Counted from the first letter of the stretch, positions 25,490 to 35,015 are shown. The stretch: DNA of 64,000 nucleotides from Pseudoalteromonas sp. MM1 (GCF_030296835.1 NZ_AP027923.1:434001-498000), one strand, 5' to 3'. Notes: generated by a model not told the origin, from the letters alone. Made by a program: numbers and translations.

Positions 25490-27157
25490 TTAAATCTCGC
25501 TATTACGTTGCGTTGTTTGCCAATTACTGCTCATGGCAACGTTTACAGATGCTTGCGGTAACGGTGTTTTACCTAAAATTAGATCAGCTGCTTTTTCTGC
25601 AACCATAATTGTAGGGGCATTTAAGTTACCGTTAGGTACCGTTGGGAAGATTGACGAGTCAACAACGCGCAGCCCTTCAATACCATGAACTTGGGTATTT
25701 GAATTAACTACCGCCATGTCATCTTCGCCCATTTTGCAAGAACAAGACGGGTGATAGGCACTTTCTACTGCTTGGCGTACAAAGGCATCTATTTCTTCGT
25801 CAGTTTGAATGTGCTTACCAGGTTGAATTTCTTCATCGCGGTAGTCATTAAATGCGCTTTGCTCAATAATGTCGCGAGTTAGGCGTACACATGCTCTAAA
25901 GCCTTCAATATCGTCTTTATGCTGCAAGTAGTTAAATAAAATCTTCGGCGGTTGCTCTGGATCAGCTGATTGAATGGTGACACTACCACGGCTTTTAGGT
26001 TTGTTATGGCCTACATGCACCTGAAAACCATGACCCGCAAACGCACTGCGCCCATCGTAGCGCATCGCCGCTGGTAAAAAGTGGTATTGAATATCTGGCC
26101 ATTCAACATCTGGTTTTGAGCGAATAAACGCGCACGACTCAAAGTGATTCGTTGCGCCTAAGCCTTTACGGGTCAGTAGCCATTTAGCGCCAATTAAGCC
26201 TTTTGAAATAAGACCTAATTTACCGTTTAAGGTAATAGGTTGCTTACACTTGTACTGAAAGTAAAACTCAAGGTGATCTTGTAAGTTTTGACCTACGCCT
26301 GGTAAGTGATGCTTTACCTCAACACCGGCTTCTTCAAGTATGGCTTTATCACCAATCCCCGAAAGCTGTAAAATATGCGGTGAGCCAATTGGGCCAGCAC
26401 TTAATACAACGTCTTTAGTCGCATGCGCCGTTTTAAGTGTGCCATTTACTGTGTATTCAATGCCTGTGGCTTTTTTGCCCTCTAAAATCACTTTTTGTGC
26501 TAAAGCACCTGTAATAACTGTTAGGTTACTGCGTGATTTTACTGGGTCTAAATACTCGCGCGAGGCCGAACTGCGCACACCGTCTTTAACAGTCATATGC
26601 ATCGGGCCAAAGCCTTCTTGCTGAGCTGCGTTGTAGTCGTCTGTGTGTGCATATCCTGCTTCTACACCTGCTTTAATAAAGGTGGTGTAAAGCGGGTTTT
26701 GCATTTCGTTACCGTTATTAACGCCGAGCGGGCCGGTGCCACCTCGGTGCGCGTTTTCACCTAAATAAAAGCTTTCTGCTTTTTTAAAGTAAGGTAAGCA
26801 CGACTGATAATCCCAGCCGTTAGCACCGTGTTGCTGCCACTCGTCAAAATCTTTCGCGTGGCCACGTACATATACCATGCCATTAATTGATGACGAACCG
26901 CCTAACACTTTACCGCGTGGGCAGTGCATTTCTCGGTTATCTAAATACGGCTCTGGCTGAGTGTGAAATTGCCATGCGTATTTATCTGTATTCATAGGAA
27001 TAGAGAGCGCAGTTGGCATTTTTATAAATATACTTTTATCGCTACCACCGGTTTCTAGCAATAGCACTTTATTGTTTGTATCTTCAGATAAGCGATTTGC
27101 AAGTACACAACCTGCAGAGCCGGCGCCAACAATAATATAATCGAAAGTGTTACTCAT
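25490..27157 (-). CDS. betA: Choline dehydrogenase
   Basis: This 555-residue GMC oxidoreductase has the FAD motif [19 protein letters not shown], the family signatures [18 protein letters not shown] and [15 protein letters not shown], the active-site region [10 protein letters not shown], and the ending [19 protein letters not shown]. It oxidises choline to betaine aldehyde at the membrane. The start at 27157 is preceded by AAGGTGG with 5-base spacing; three further in-frame codons upstream lie in the ribosome site. It follows betB by 10 bases. Confidence 0.95.
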   Translation of the reverse strand: MSNTFDYIIVGAGSAGCVLANRLSEDTNNKVLLLETGGSDKSIFIKMPTALSIPMNTDKYAWQFHTQPEPYLDNREMHCPRGKVLGGSSSINGMVYVRGHAKDFDEWQQHGANGWDYQSCLPYFKKAESFYLGENAHRGGTGPLGVNNGNEMQNPLYTTFIKAGVEAGYAHTDDYNAAQQEGFGPMHMTVKDGVRSSASREYLDPVKSRSNLTVITGALAQKVILEGKKATGIEYTVNGTLKTAHATKDVVLSAGPIGSPHILQLSGIGDKAILEEAGVEVKHHLPGVGQNLQDHLEFYFQYKCKQPITLNGKLGLISKGLIGAKWLLTRKGLGATNHFESCAFIRSKPDVEWPDIQYHFLPAAMRYDGRSAFAGHGFQVHVGHNKPKSRGSVTIQSADPEQPPKILFNYLQHKDDIEGFRACVRLTRDIIEQSAFNDYRDEEIQPGKHIQTDEEIDAFVRQAVESAYHPSCSCKMGEDDMAVVNSNTQVHGIEGLRVVDSSIFPTVPNGNLNAPTIMVAEKAADLILGKTPLPQASVNVAMSSNWQTTQRNSEI

Positions 27158-27167
27158 AGTTACCACC

Positions 27168-28643
27168 TTAAAACGGGCTTTCTATGTCGGCCATGCCCAC
27201 ATAAATAGACTTCGTTTGCGTATAATGTTCAAGCGTTTCTATGCCATTTTCACGGCCAATACCTGATTGCTTGTAACCACCAACAGGCATTTCAGCAGGT
27301 GAATTACCATAAGCATTAATCCAACAAATACCGGCTTCTAATTGGTGAATAACACGGTGTGCACGTTTAATATCGCTTGTAAATACGCCTGCGGCTAATC
27401 CAAGGTGTGTACCATTTGCACGGGCGATAACATCGTCTTCGTCTTCAAAAACAAGCACGCTCATAACTGGGCCAAAAATTTCTTCTTTAACAATAGTCAT
27501 GTTATCGTTGCAATCGGTAAATACCGTAGGTGCTACAAAGTAGCCATTAGGCGCTGATTCAGGAGAGAGTGTTGTACCGCCAGTAAGTAGCGTTGCACCT
27601 TCGGCCAATCCACTTTCTATGTAGCTCATTACCAATTCTTGATGCTTTTTAGAAATTAATGCCCCAAAGTTAGTATTTAAATCTTGAGGATCACCGGCAA
27701 TAATATTTTGCTCTGTACGGGTTTTAAGCTCTTCAATAAATTGTTGATATACATTTTTATGAACATAAATACGGGTACAGTTAGTACAAATTTCGCCTTG
27801 CGTATAAAAGTTACCTAACATGGCAGCACTGACTGCTTGCTCAATATTGGCATCTTCAAACACTAATAAAGGTGATTTACCACCGAGTTCCATTGTGACG
27901 TCTTTTAATGTACCCGCAGCGCTTGCCACTACTTTTTTACCTGTGCCTACTTCACCAGTGAACGACACTTTGTCTATTTCACTGTGAGAGGTTAACCACT
28001 GACCTACATCACCGGCACCTTGCACAACGTTAAATACGCCGGCAGGTACGCCTGCTTCAACAAAAATTTCAGCGAGTTTAATAGCACCTAAAGGGGTTTC
28101 TTCAGAAGGTTTAAAAATAAATGCATTACCTGCAGCAAGGGCAGGGCCCGATTTCCAACATGCAATTTGCAGCGGGTAGTTCCATGCACCAATACCAGCA
28201 CAAATGCCTAGTGGCTCTTTGCGGGTATAGTAAAAATCTTCGCCAACCATTTGCTGCTGGCCAACTTGCGCTGGTGCTAGGCCTGCAAAGTATTCAATTA
28301 CATCTGCGCCTGTTTCTATATCAACGCAGTTAGCTTCTTGCATTGGTTTGCCTGTATCAAGTACTTCAACTAAGGCAAGCTCGTCATTTCGCTCACGCAA
28401 TAAAGCAACCGCTTTTAATAAAATACGGCTTCGTTCTATTGGGCTCATTTTTGACCATTGAGCAAAGCCTTGTTTTGCGCTTTCGATAGCCGCGTTTTGA
28501 ATAAATTCGTCGGCAATTTCTACCGAGTAAATAACTTCATCTGTAGCTGGATTTTTTACATCAAAAGTTTCACCACTTTGGTTTGCAAGGAAGTGGCCGT
28601 TGATAAAGTTTTGATAGACAGGTGTAGTCACGCTAGGCTCCAT
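27168..28643 (-). CDS. betB: Betaine aldehyde dehydrogenase
   Basis: The 491-residue aldehyde dehydrogenase has NAD-binding [27 protein letters not shown] with the general base Glu, and the catalytic Cys in [13 protein letters not shown]. It converts betaine aldehyde to glycine betaine. ATG 28643 ([13 protein letters not shown]) overlaps the betI stop by 11 bases; ribosome-site match is poor, so translational coupling to betI is likely. The order betI-betB-betA is the standard one. Confidence 0.95.
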   Translation of the reverse strand: MEPSVTTPVYQNFINGHFLANQSGETFDVKNPATDEVIYSVEIADEFIQNAAIESAKQGFAQWSKMSPIERSRILLKAVALLRERNDELALVEVLDTGKPMQEANCVDIETGADVIEYFAGLAPAQVGQQQMVGEDFYYTRKEPLGICAGIGAWNYPLQIACWKSGPALAAGNAFIFKPSEETPLGAIKLAEIFVEAGVPAGVFNVVQGAGDVGQWLTSHSEIDKVSFTGEVGTGKKVVASAAGTLKDVTMELGGKSPLLVFEDANIEQAVSAAMLGNFYTQGEICTNCTRIYVHKNVYQQFIEELKTRTEQNIIAGDPQDLNTNFGALISKKHQELVMSYIESGLAEGATLLTGGTTLSPESAPNGYFVAPTVFTDCNDNMTIVKEEIFGPVMSVLVFEDEDDVIARANGTHLGLAAGVFTSDIKRAHRVIHQLEAGICWINAYGNSPAEMPVGGYKQSGIGRENGIETLEHYTQTKSIYVGMADIESPF

Positions 28644-29223
28644 ATTGCTTGATGAGTGAATGTACATAGCTTTTTGCTAATGTTTCACTGTGTTTAAATT
28701 GGTTTTCGTCAGATTGACTTAATACTGCTCTTAACCATAGGCCATCAATCATGGCGGCGCTAAGTTCTGCAGCTTGTTTTGCTTGCTTTACGGGCATTAG
28801 TTGCTTAAAAGAAAATGCTAAATTACTTTGCAAGCGGTTACTGTTTACATTTTGCAGCCTGTGCAGCTCTTGATCGTGCATTGACTGCGCCCAAAAACTT
28901 AACCACGTACGCGTGGTGTCATTGCGTTGTTGAACAAGTGCAAAGTTGGCCTCAACAATAAACATCAAACGATCAATTGCGCTGGTGGTTGGCTCAACTT
29001 TTTCAATTAATTCATTTTTTAAATTCGATAACAAATACCTAACGGTTGCCTCTATTAACCCCTGCTTGCCACCAAAGTAATGGCTAATAATGCCAGATGA
29101 TAAACCTGCATTTTTACTGATGGTGTTAATGGTTGTTCCTTGCAAACCGCGCTCTGCTACTGACTCAATGGTCGCGTCAATTAGCTGCTGACGCCTGACA
29201 GGTTCCATTCCGACTTTAGGCAT
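28633..29223 (-). CDS. betI: Choline-responsive TetR-family repressor BetI
   Basis: The 196-residue protein begins [20 protein letters not shown] and continues with a TetR helix-turn-helix containing [30 protein letters not shown], closely matching BetI. It should repress the bet operon and be released by choline. I used ATG 29223 because BetI proteins start MPK; the frame continues eight codons upstream into the operator. It is the first gene of the operon. Confidence 0.93.
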   Translation of the reverse strand: MPKVGMEPVRRQQLIDATIESVAERGLQGTTINTISKNAGLSSGIISHYFGGKQGLIEATVRYLLSNLKNELIEKVEPTTSAIDRLMFIVEANFALVQQRNDTTRTWLSFWAQSMHDQELHRLQNVNSNRLQSNLAFSFKQLMPVKQAKQAAELSAAMIDGLWLRAVLSQSDENQFKHSETLAKSYVHSLIKQYGA

Positions 29224-29234
29224 GATTTTTATTA

Positions 29235-29248
29235 ATTGAACGTTCAAT
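29235..29248. promoter_or_regulatory. betI: Palindromic operator, probably for BetI
   Basis: ATTGAACGTTCAAT is a perfect 14-base palindrome 11 bases upstream of the betI start. It fits the known style of BetI/TetR operators, which contain TTGAACG half sites. Autoregulation of betI-betB-betA is inferred. Confidence 0.75.
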
Positions 29249-29621
29249 AAAGATAAGTTTAATGTAATAGCTCTAACAATTCAAGGTGTAAGTAAACAGC
29301 CAGATACCAAGATGTAGATGAATCATTAACAAATGCGGGGTAATTTTTAGTAGTGCCCCTCGCAGGTCTTTATAAATAAAATTGATTATATTCAATTGGT
29401 TACTATTTAATTGTTAAATGGTAAGAATAGTAAGGATTTGTTTACGGGGTATGAGTAATAAAAAAGATAAATATTCGTTAGAATGGTAATAGTTAGAGTA
29501 CGAAGGGTATTTTAATTAAGCAAACCTCACCTTTTTACACGTTTAATTAGTGTACTAATTAAAAAGTAGCAGTGTGCACTGGCTATAATAGGGGACGCTG
29601 AAGTTATAAAAAGCGTGTATA
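29249..29621. other. 373-base intergenic region without a recognisable gene
   Basis: This AT-rich stretch holds the betI promoter side on the right-hand edge of the operator and nothing that I can read as a gene. One feature stands out: TTTAATTAG (29542-29550), TGTA, CTAATTAAA (29555-29563), a perfect nine-pair palindrome with a four-base centre. It is not followed by a T run on either strand. Confidence 0.6.
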
Positions 29622-29927
29622 TTAGGCGCTATTAATAACGCCTTTAAATAAAAGCGGGTAGCGTCTAAGGCGATTACCTATGTAATCATCGGCTAAAATT
29701 TGTTGGCATATAAAGTTAACATCATTACTGGCCTCAAACACCCAGTCAAAGCGTTCAATAGCCAGCAAAAAACCGCGTTTAAGGTGGGTCTGTTCGCGGT
29801 ATTCATTTAGGTTTCGACGGATTATCTGCAGTTTTTCTGGGTGCGCCTGCAGCTCAGTAATTACCTGGTTTATAAACGAGGTGGTTTGCTTGTTTGTGGT
29901 GCGTTTACGAATGCGTCTTGGCTGCAT
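29622..29927 (-). CDS. Hypothetical protein, basic, 101 aa
   Basis: The protein is small and basic at the N-terminus (QPRRIRKRTTNKQTT), with an all-helical look and no signal peptide or membrane segment. I do not recognise the family. It begins one base inside the stop of the preceding small gene (shared base 29927), so the two are coupled and likely work together. The segment RYREQTHLKRG-like basic region could bind nucleic acid, but that is only a guess from charge. Confidence 0.6.
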   Translation of the reverse strand: MQPRRIRKRTTNKQTTSFINQVITELQAHPEKLQIIRRNLNEYREQTHLKRGFLLAIERFDWVFEASNDVNFICQQILADDYIGNRLRRYPLLFKGVINSA

Positions 29928-30184
29928 TATTCCTCATTAGCAATGTTGTATAGTTTTTTTAAAAAGTCGTCTTTATGTTTGTCATGCTCATAATCTAAGT
30001 GGTAGGCATTATGAAACCCAAAGCGCAATAATACGCCGCTACCTTCTAAATAAATAGTGTAGCCATCAATGTCAGAGTAAGCGGTAACACCTTGATAATG
30101 TTTACCAATATCGTTTTTTCTACCGCGCTGCTGAATACGTTCGTACACAGAGAGGATCTGCTTGTTATCGAGTTCGTTTTTCAT
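29927..30184 (-). CDS. Small conserved protein, DUF3081-like
   Basis: The 85-residue protein reads MKNELDNKQILSVYERIQQRG, then GVTAYSDIDGYTIYLEG and LRFGFHNAYHLDYEHDKHKDDFLKKL. This resembles the small DUF3081-type proteins of Shewanella and Vibrio as I remember them; no function is known. The start codon at 30184 has AAGGGG five bases upstream; an ATG immediately before it (30187) is also possible. It is the first gene of a two-gene unit. Confidence 0.62.
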   Translation of the reverse strand: MKNELDNKQILSVYERIQQRGRKNDIGKHYQGVTAYSDIDGYTIYLEGSGVLLRFGFHNAYHLDYEHDKHKDDFLKKLYNIANEE

Positions 30185-30329
30185 CATTACCCCTTTATTA
30201 TTTTATCTTGTTACGTTTTATATATGAGGGACGATCACCTTAAAAACAATGCTTAAAAAGTGATAAATATACTTGCTATTAACTGATTTTACCTTATGCT
30301 CAAGCCTCATTTTTTGTTGAGCTTACACC

Positions 30330-31610
30330 ATGATAGACAAGGCTTTACTTCTTAAAACTCGCGAACTGTCGGAGCAATTAATTGCTTTACAAACGCCGAT
30401 TAGAATACTCGATGCCATTAATTGGGATAAACAAATAAAAGAGGATTTTTTTAGGCAAAAGTGCCAAAAAAATCCGTTAGTCGATAGCGCTTATTATCAG
30501 CAGCGTGATTTAGGGTTTACCCCTAGCGAATTACGCCAAGCCTTTTCGACTTTGCATCGCAATATCATTAACCAGCTTGGGCAACTTAATCCTATTTCTC
30601 AATATATGGGTAAAATGTGTAGCGAGTATAAAACGGTGCTCAGTATGCTTGAGTATAGAGGTACGAGCGAGTTTCATGATTTGTCGGTAGAGCTTTTTGG
30701 GCACCCTAAAGATTTATTTCATGCGGGTGAGCCTTCACTCTTCGAACTTGCAAATATGCTAGAAAAACCGCTCCAAAATTTATTAGTAGCCGATATTTTA
30801 CCTGATGACCCTATAAATATTGATGCAGGCGATGCGGTGCGAATACTATCAGAGCAAGTTAACAGTAGTATGTCAGGTATTAATGTAGAGGTTATGCTCA
30901 GCGACGGGATTGTTAGTGATGCGGCAGCAGGCGCAAATAATATTAAGCTAAACCAAGATGTTAAATTCTCACAACGTGAGCTTGATATTCTAGAAGTTCA
31001 TGAAGGCTGGATACATGTAGGTACCACTCAAAATGGCTTAGCTCAACCTTACTTAACATGCTTGAGTAAAGGTACGCCAAGTTCAACGGTAACCCAAGAA
31101 GGGTTAGCTGTTTTAACAGAAATAATTACCCTCAAATCAACGCCTAGGCGTTTATCAAAGTTAGTAAATCGTATTCAAGCGGTTACCAAAGTGATTGATG
31201 GTGCAGAGTTTGTAGATATATTCCGTGATTACTTAGCGCAGGGGCTGTCTAAAGATGAAAGCTATACGTTAGCACAACGTGTATTTAGAGGTAGCACGGC
31301 AACAGGCTTACCTTTTACTAAGGATATTGCTTATATAAAAGGGTTTGTGCTGGTATATAACTTAATTCGTGTCGCTATTCAGCTTGGGCGCATTGATCAG
31401 CTGCCATTACTATTAGTAGGGAAAATATCTATTGATGACTTTAGACTTATATCGCAATTACATAGTTTAGGTGTTATTGAAAGCCCAAAATTTGTACCAC
31501 CACATTTTAAAGATTTACGTGGTTTGGCGACGTGGTTGAGCTTTGGCAGATTTATAGGTGACTTATCGTTTGAGCAGTTAGAAAACGACTACAAGCCGTT
31601 ATTTTTGTAA
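30330..31610 (+). CDS. DUF1704 / QEGLA-motif protein, putative metallopeptidase
   Basis: The 426-residue protein carries the TQEGLAVLTE motif (Gln256-Glu257) that names the 'flavohemoglobin expression-modulating QEGLA motif' family (DUF1704). Upstream is His224-Glu225-Gly-Trp-Ile-His229, an HExxxH zinc-type motif as in the eukaryotic MATCAP tyrosine carboxypeptidases that belong to the same family. Glu257 could be the third ligand. It is probably a cytosolic metallopeptidase; the bacterial substrate is unknown. It is a single-gene unit with its own terminator. Confidence 0.82.
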   Translation: MIDKALLLKTRELSEQLIALQTPIRILDAINWDKQIKEDFFRQKCQKNPLVDSAYYQQRDLGFTPSELRQAFSTLHRNIINQLGQLNPISQYMGKMCSEYKTVLSMLEYRGTSEFHDLSVELFGHPKDLFHAGEPSLFELANMLEKPLQNLLVADILPDDPINIDAGDAVRILSEQVNSSMSGINVEVMLSDGIVSDAAAGANNIKLNQDVKFSQRELDILEVHEGWIHVGTTQNGLAQPYLTCLSKGTPSSTVTQEGLAVLTEIITLKSTPRRLSKLVNRIQAVTKVIDGAEFVDIFRDYLAQGLSKDESYTLAQRVFRGSTATGLPFTKDIAYIKGFVLVYNLIRVAIQLGRIDQLPLLLVGKISIDDFRLISQLHSLGVIESPKFVPPHFKDLRGLATWLSFGRFIGDLSFEQLENDYKPLFL

Positions 31611-31631
31611 AAGGAGCGTTAGCTCCTTTTT
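31609..31631 (+). terminator. Terminator of the QEGLA gene
   Basis: AAAAGGAGC (31609-31617) and GCTCCTTTT (31622-31630) form a nine-pair stem with a GTTA loop and end in Ts. The stem starts at the stop codon of the gene. Confidence 0.88.
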
Positions 31632-31674
31632 ATTGCTTCAAAGGTAGAGCTACATTTATATCGATTGCAGAAAA

Positions 31675-31710
31675 TATAAAAAAAACGCAGTTGGAATGAG
31701 CAACTGCGTT
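31675..31710 (-). terminator. Terminator of the PLP decarboxylase gene
   Basis: AACGCAGTTG (31684-31693) and CAACTGCGTT (31701-31710) make a perfect ten-pair stem around a seven-base loop. On the minus strand it is followed by a T run (As at 31678-31685). It is 50 bases beyond the decarboxylase stop. Confidence 0.9.
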
Positions 31711-31759
31711 GAAGTGTACAGGTACAAGCCAACGTACCTATAGCGAGGAACTTATTTTC

Positions 31760-32983
31760 TTAACCGGTTAAAACTTGGCTGTGTACTTGCTCGTTCAATA
31801 CAACAACTTCAGCACGTTTAAAAAAGTTAAAGTCGGTTGCTGTAGCTAGCGTGTAAGCACCCATCATACGACTTATAATTAAATCGCCGTTGTTTAATTT
31901 TGGCAGCATAATTGAATCACTTATTACATCTATACTGTCGCAAGTTGGACCTGCAAGTACTGACTCAAAACGTTCGCCATCTTGTTTGGCACTACCGATA
32001 GGGTAGGCTGCCTCATCAAACATTAAGCCGCTAAAAGAGCCATAAATGCCATCATCTAAGTAGTACCATGTTTTACCTTCGCGCATTGCTTGTCCCATTA
32101 CAGAGGCAACGCTCGTAACACTACTTGCTACAATAAAACGCCCAGGTTCAGCAAAAATTTGCATTGTTTCTGGTAGCTGTGCAAGTGCAGTATTAATAGG
32201 TGCACAAAACACATCAATTGGTAGCACATCCGCGCTGTACGGCACAGGAAAACCACCGCCAATATCTAGAGTACTTAGTGCTGGTAAACCTAACTCGCTC
32301 ACTTGTTTAATCACTTTTGCACAGGCATTAATCGCCTCAACGTATTTAGTAGGATTAGGTGATTGCGAACCTACATGAAACGATAACCCTTTAATACGAA
32401 TACCAAGCTGTTGTGCATAGCTAATAATGTCAATTGCTGCTTCTGGGCTGCAGCCAAACTTTTTAGATAAATCTGCAAATGCATCTTTATTACGAAAGCT
32501 AAGGCGCACTAAAATTTCAGCCTGATCTTTATAGGCAATAAACTTTTCAAGCTCGTTAATGTTATCCACCACAAACACTGTACAGCCGTAAGCAAGTGCG
32601 TCGCGAATGTCACTGTCGCGTTTTATTGGGTGTGTGTGAATAGTGCGCTCACTTGGCACGCCCTGGCTCGCGACTAAGTCCACTTCGCCACTGGTTGCTA
32701 AATCAAAGCTTGCGCCTTCTTCTAATAACGTGCGCACAACTGCAGCATGGGGTAAAGGCTTTAAAGCAAAATGTAATACAACGCCAGGCAGTGCGTGCTT
32801 AAGTGCACGGTATTGGTGGCGAATAGCTTCGCAATCAAGCACCATCAGTGGCGCGCCAAATTGTGCTGCAAGTTGTTCTATATGCATGTTGGTCGGTTGT
32901 ACATAATCAATTGTTTGATTTGCAGCAACCGCTACTGCAGGTACTTTAGTTACGGTGTCTTGTAGTTGAGTTGATAAAGCCAT
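31760..32983 (-). CDS. Type III PLP-dependent decarboxylase (ornithine/lysine type)
   Basis: The 407-residue enzyme has the alanine-racemase-like fold of group IV decarboxylases. Lys75 in HFALKPLPHAAV is the PLP lysine; GGGFPVPY binds the phosphate, EPGRFIVASS follows, and AGPTCDSIDVI holds the catalytic Cys and the Asp that reads the substrate amine. It probably makes putrescine or cadaverine from ornithine or lysine; the two are not separable here. Its neighbours (arginine catabolism genes) favour a polyamine role. It has an unusually structured 295-base leader upstream. Confidence 0.85.
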   Translation of the reverse strand: MALSTQLQDTVTKVPAVAVAANQTIDYVQPTNMHIEQLAAQFGAPLMVLDCEAIRHQYRALKHALPGVVLHFALKPLPHAAVVRTLLEEGASFDLATSGEVDLVASQGVPSERTIHTHPIKRDSDIRDALAYGCTVFVVDNINELEKFIAYKDQAEILVRLSFRNKDAFADLSKKFGCSPEAAIDIISYAQQLGIRIKGLSFHVGSQSPNPTKYVEAINACAKVIKQVSELGLPALSTLDIGGGFPVPYSADVLPIDVFCAPINTALAQLPETMQIFAEPGRFIVASSVTSVASVMGQAMREGKTWYYLDDGIYGSFSGLMFDEAAYPIGSAKQDGERFESVLAGPTCDSIDVISDSIMLPKLNNGDLIISRMMGAYTLATATDFNFFKRAEVVVLNEQVHSQVLTG

Positions 32984-33240
32984 TATAGTTTTCCGAGTCA
33001 GTTAAGCAACCGCTCGGGTTATGGTGTATCCACGAGTCGGTTGAGTGAGATCAATAGTGCATATGCACAGTCAAATTCACTCTTGGATAGTTGCTCTATC
33101 GCCTTGCTACAAACGGGGTTTGTAATGTACTCGGATTGGCTATCATCAAGAAGCGGCGAGATAATAATGTAGGTTTTTAATCAGTGCAATAAAAATATGA
33201 AATAATTTTAAAATAATTTATTTTATATAAGTATCATGAG
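32984..33240 (-). promoter_or_regulatory. Structured leader region of the decarboxylase gene
   Basis: The 295 bases before the decarboxylase are GC-richer than the neighbours and full of repeats. CGAGTCAGTTAAG (32994-33006) and CGAGTCGGTTGAG (33033-33045) are direct repeats 39 bases apart; GTGCATATGCAC (33057-33068) is a 12-base palindrome inside flanking GAGTGA/TCACTC; ACAAAC-GGG-GTTTGT (33109-33123) is a hairpin. A 16-codon frame (33146 down to 33096 on the minus strand, MIANPSTLQTPFVARR) could be a leader peptide but lacks a ribosome site. Polyamine-linked attenuation is an inference. Confidence 0.45.
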
Positions 33241-33278
33241 GTTGCGTTAATTAGATGGGTTTATCTTGACGATTAACT

Positions 33279-34097
33279 TTACTCATCAGAGGTCAAATAT
33301 ACGTGTTCTTTAGCGTAAGCCAGTAACATTTCGCTAGATGTATCTGCACTATAGGCTTGCTGTAAGCTTTTTTGTAGGCGATCGTAAATTTCGGGGGTTT
33401 CCATTAAAATATTAATGGTTTTTATTACTTTTTCACCGAGTGTTGACTTACTACATGCAAAGTAGCCGTTAACAAACTCAGGGAACTCAGCTATTTCACG
33501 GCTGTCTATTTGTTTTAATTGCTCACTGGTGAGTGCACCGAGTACGTTAACCTCATAATCGACAATCATGTCTATTCTATTATGAATAAGAAGTTGAGGT
33601 AGTTGAGAGCTGGTGTCTTCAGAACTGATCGCGGCAATTTGATCTCTATACTTTGTTAAAACAGGCTCAAGTTTTTGATAACTTGTTCCTGAATCTACGG
33701 CAAGGGTAAAATCTTTTTCAAGTAATTGGGCAACAGAGACTCGTTCAGGAAAGTTTTGCAAGATGCGTTTAAAAGAATAAATTTTTCGTTGCTCGTAAAT
33801 AGTGGTTGGTATATTTGAGAACAAAATATGCTTTTCACGCGCTGGCGTTTTTATTATATCGTAGCTGCATACTGCTTCATTACCCATAAGCCGCTTTATT
33901 AACCGTGCTTGATTGGTCCACTGCAATTTAGTGTCAATAGTATGATTGAGCAGGCTTTCGAATGTTTTATCTGAATTTAAAAAGCTATCAGTAGACGCAT
34001 TCGCTCTGGAGAGTAATGTAAGTGGTTCATTTGCATGGATCAAAGGTGATATAAGCAGCACATGCAAGATAATTAAAAGTTTAGTAAATACAGACAT
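33279..34097 (-). CDS. Periplasmic solute-binding-like protein (SBP family 3 type)
   Basis: The 272-residue protein starts with a signal peptide (MSVFTKLLIILHVLLISPLIHA-NEP). The mature part looks like a bacterial extracellular solute-binding family 3 protein: ERVSVAQLLEKDFTLAVDSGTSYQKLEPVLTKY, a linker, and RIDMIVDYEVNVLGALTSEQL. No permease or ATPase gene is adjacent, so it may be a sensor or stand-alone binder rather than a transporter part. ATG 34097 is chosen for the signal peptide; an upstream ATG at 34133 abuts the terminator of the preceding gene. Confidence 0.68.
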   Translation of the reverse strand: MSVFTKLLIILHVLLISPLIHANEPLTLLSRANASTDSFLNSDKTFESLLNHTIDTKLQWTNQARLIKRLMGNEAVCSYDIIKTPAREKHILFSNIPTTIYEQRKIYSFKRILQNFPERVSVAQLLEKDFTLAVDSGTSYQKLEPVLTKYRDQIAAISSEDTSSQLPQLLIHNRIDMIVDYEVNVLGALTSEQLKQIDSREIAEFPEFVNGYFACSKSTLGEKVIKTINILMETPEIYDRLQKSLQQAYSADTSSEMLLAYAKEHVYLTSDE

Positions 34098-34133
34098 GCA
34101 ACTTAGTGTAAATGTTCTAAATATTATTGTCAT

Positions 34134-34160
34134 AAAAAAAAGCCCAAACGGGCTTTTTTT
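34134..34160 (-). terminator. Terminator after the DUF1338 gene
   Basis: A-rich sequence plus AGCCC (to 34145), loop AAAC, and GGGCTTTTTTT (34150-34160) form a strong hairpin with T runs on both sides. It ends the ast operon and lies immediately before the solute-binding protein gene. Confidence 0.88.
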
Positions 34161-34189
34161 AGGTTGAAATAATAGCGCCTGCTTTATTT

Positions 34190-34993
34190 TTAACGAGCGT
34201 TAGTGCTTTCAAATATTTTATCAGCAGAGGCAGCAACAAATCCCGTGTAAAGCTCGCCATCGGCTTTAGGGTATCTAATCGCAAACTCATAAAAACAGCT
34301 AGGGATGCGTAGTTCACCGTCGCTAAAGGTAACGGCGTAATCATCTGCAAGGGTAGATGATTGCTCTAATAACACCTCTGGTGAGCCTTTTACTTCGCCG
34401 CCAGATGTATTAAGAGCAAAACCTGCGTCTTTAAGCGCTTGGTTAACATCCTGAATATTGTCAAACTTAGCAAGCATGTTAATATTTACAGTAAAGTGAT
34501 TGGCACGGTAGCCCCATGCCGACATCCATGCTGCGTACTCACTTTCAGCGAGTAATTGCTTGTAAGTGTCGCTACTTACCTGCCAATGGGTGCCTGAGTA
34601 TAAAAAGTTATCGGCAGTTACTGCGTTTTCATCTATTTGATTTACCATATCGGTAACAATAGCTTGCAGCTCTGGTGAGCACTTTTCTACTAATAACTCT
34701 GAAATAAATACTTTAGGTTGCTTAGGGTCGCTGTGCTCGAAGTGCTTAGCGTATAGCTTTTTAGCTTCAAAGTGGTATTCGCCACACTCTGTATAACCCA
34801 GCGCTAAAAAGTGTGCGGCTAGTTTTTCAAGGCCTACTTTTTCAATATTAAAGGTACGCAGCGCAATATGGTCGTTAATAATGTCATCTTTTTGCGTTGA
34901 ACCCAGAAGGTCATGAATTTTATCTGCCGATGGCGTAACTGCTAAATAGTTATCCCATAGGTTTTCAAATAATGTATTTACGTTGGTATGCAT
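34190..34993 (-). CDS. DUF1338 protein, 2-oxoadipate dioxygenase/decarboxylase-like
   Basis: The 267-residue protein belongs to the DUF1338 family (VOC-like metal oxygenases). Visible blocks are NDHIALRTF with His42 and Arg46, YRANHFTVNIN with another likely metal His, and the late IPSCFYEFAIRYP with a likely metal Glu. The characterised relative HglS turns 2-oxoadipate into 2-hydroxyglutarate in lysine breakdown; this short form is about half to two thirds of that length. It follows astD by 22 bases, so a role in amino-acid carbon-chain catabolism is inferred, but its true substrate is not known. Confidence 0.8.
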   Translation of the reverse strand: MHTNVNTLFENLWDNYLAVTPSADKIHDLLGSTQKDDIINDHIALRTFNIEKVGLEKLAAHFLALGYTECGEYHFEAKKLYAKHFEHSDPKQPKVFISELLVEKCSPELQAIVTDMVNQIDENAVTADNFLYSGTHWQVSSDTYKQLLAESEYAAWMSAWGYRANHFTVNINMLAKFDNIQDVNQALKDAGFALNTSGGEVKGSPEVLLEQSSTLADDYAVTFSDGELRIPSCFYEFAIRYPKADGELYTGFVAASADKIFESTNAR

Positions 34994-35015
34994 GTTAAAT
35001 CCTTAAAAATGGGTA

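Noticed and set aside
33096..33146. A confident leader-peptide CDS before the decarboxylase
   Set aside because: The 16-codon frame lacks a ribosome site and does not match known SpeFL sequences, so it is kept only as part of the leader description.
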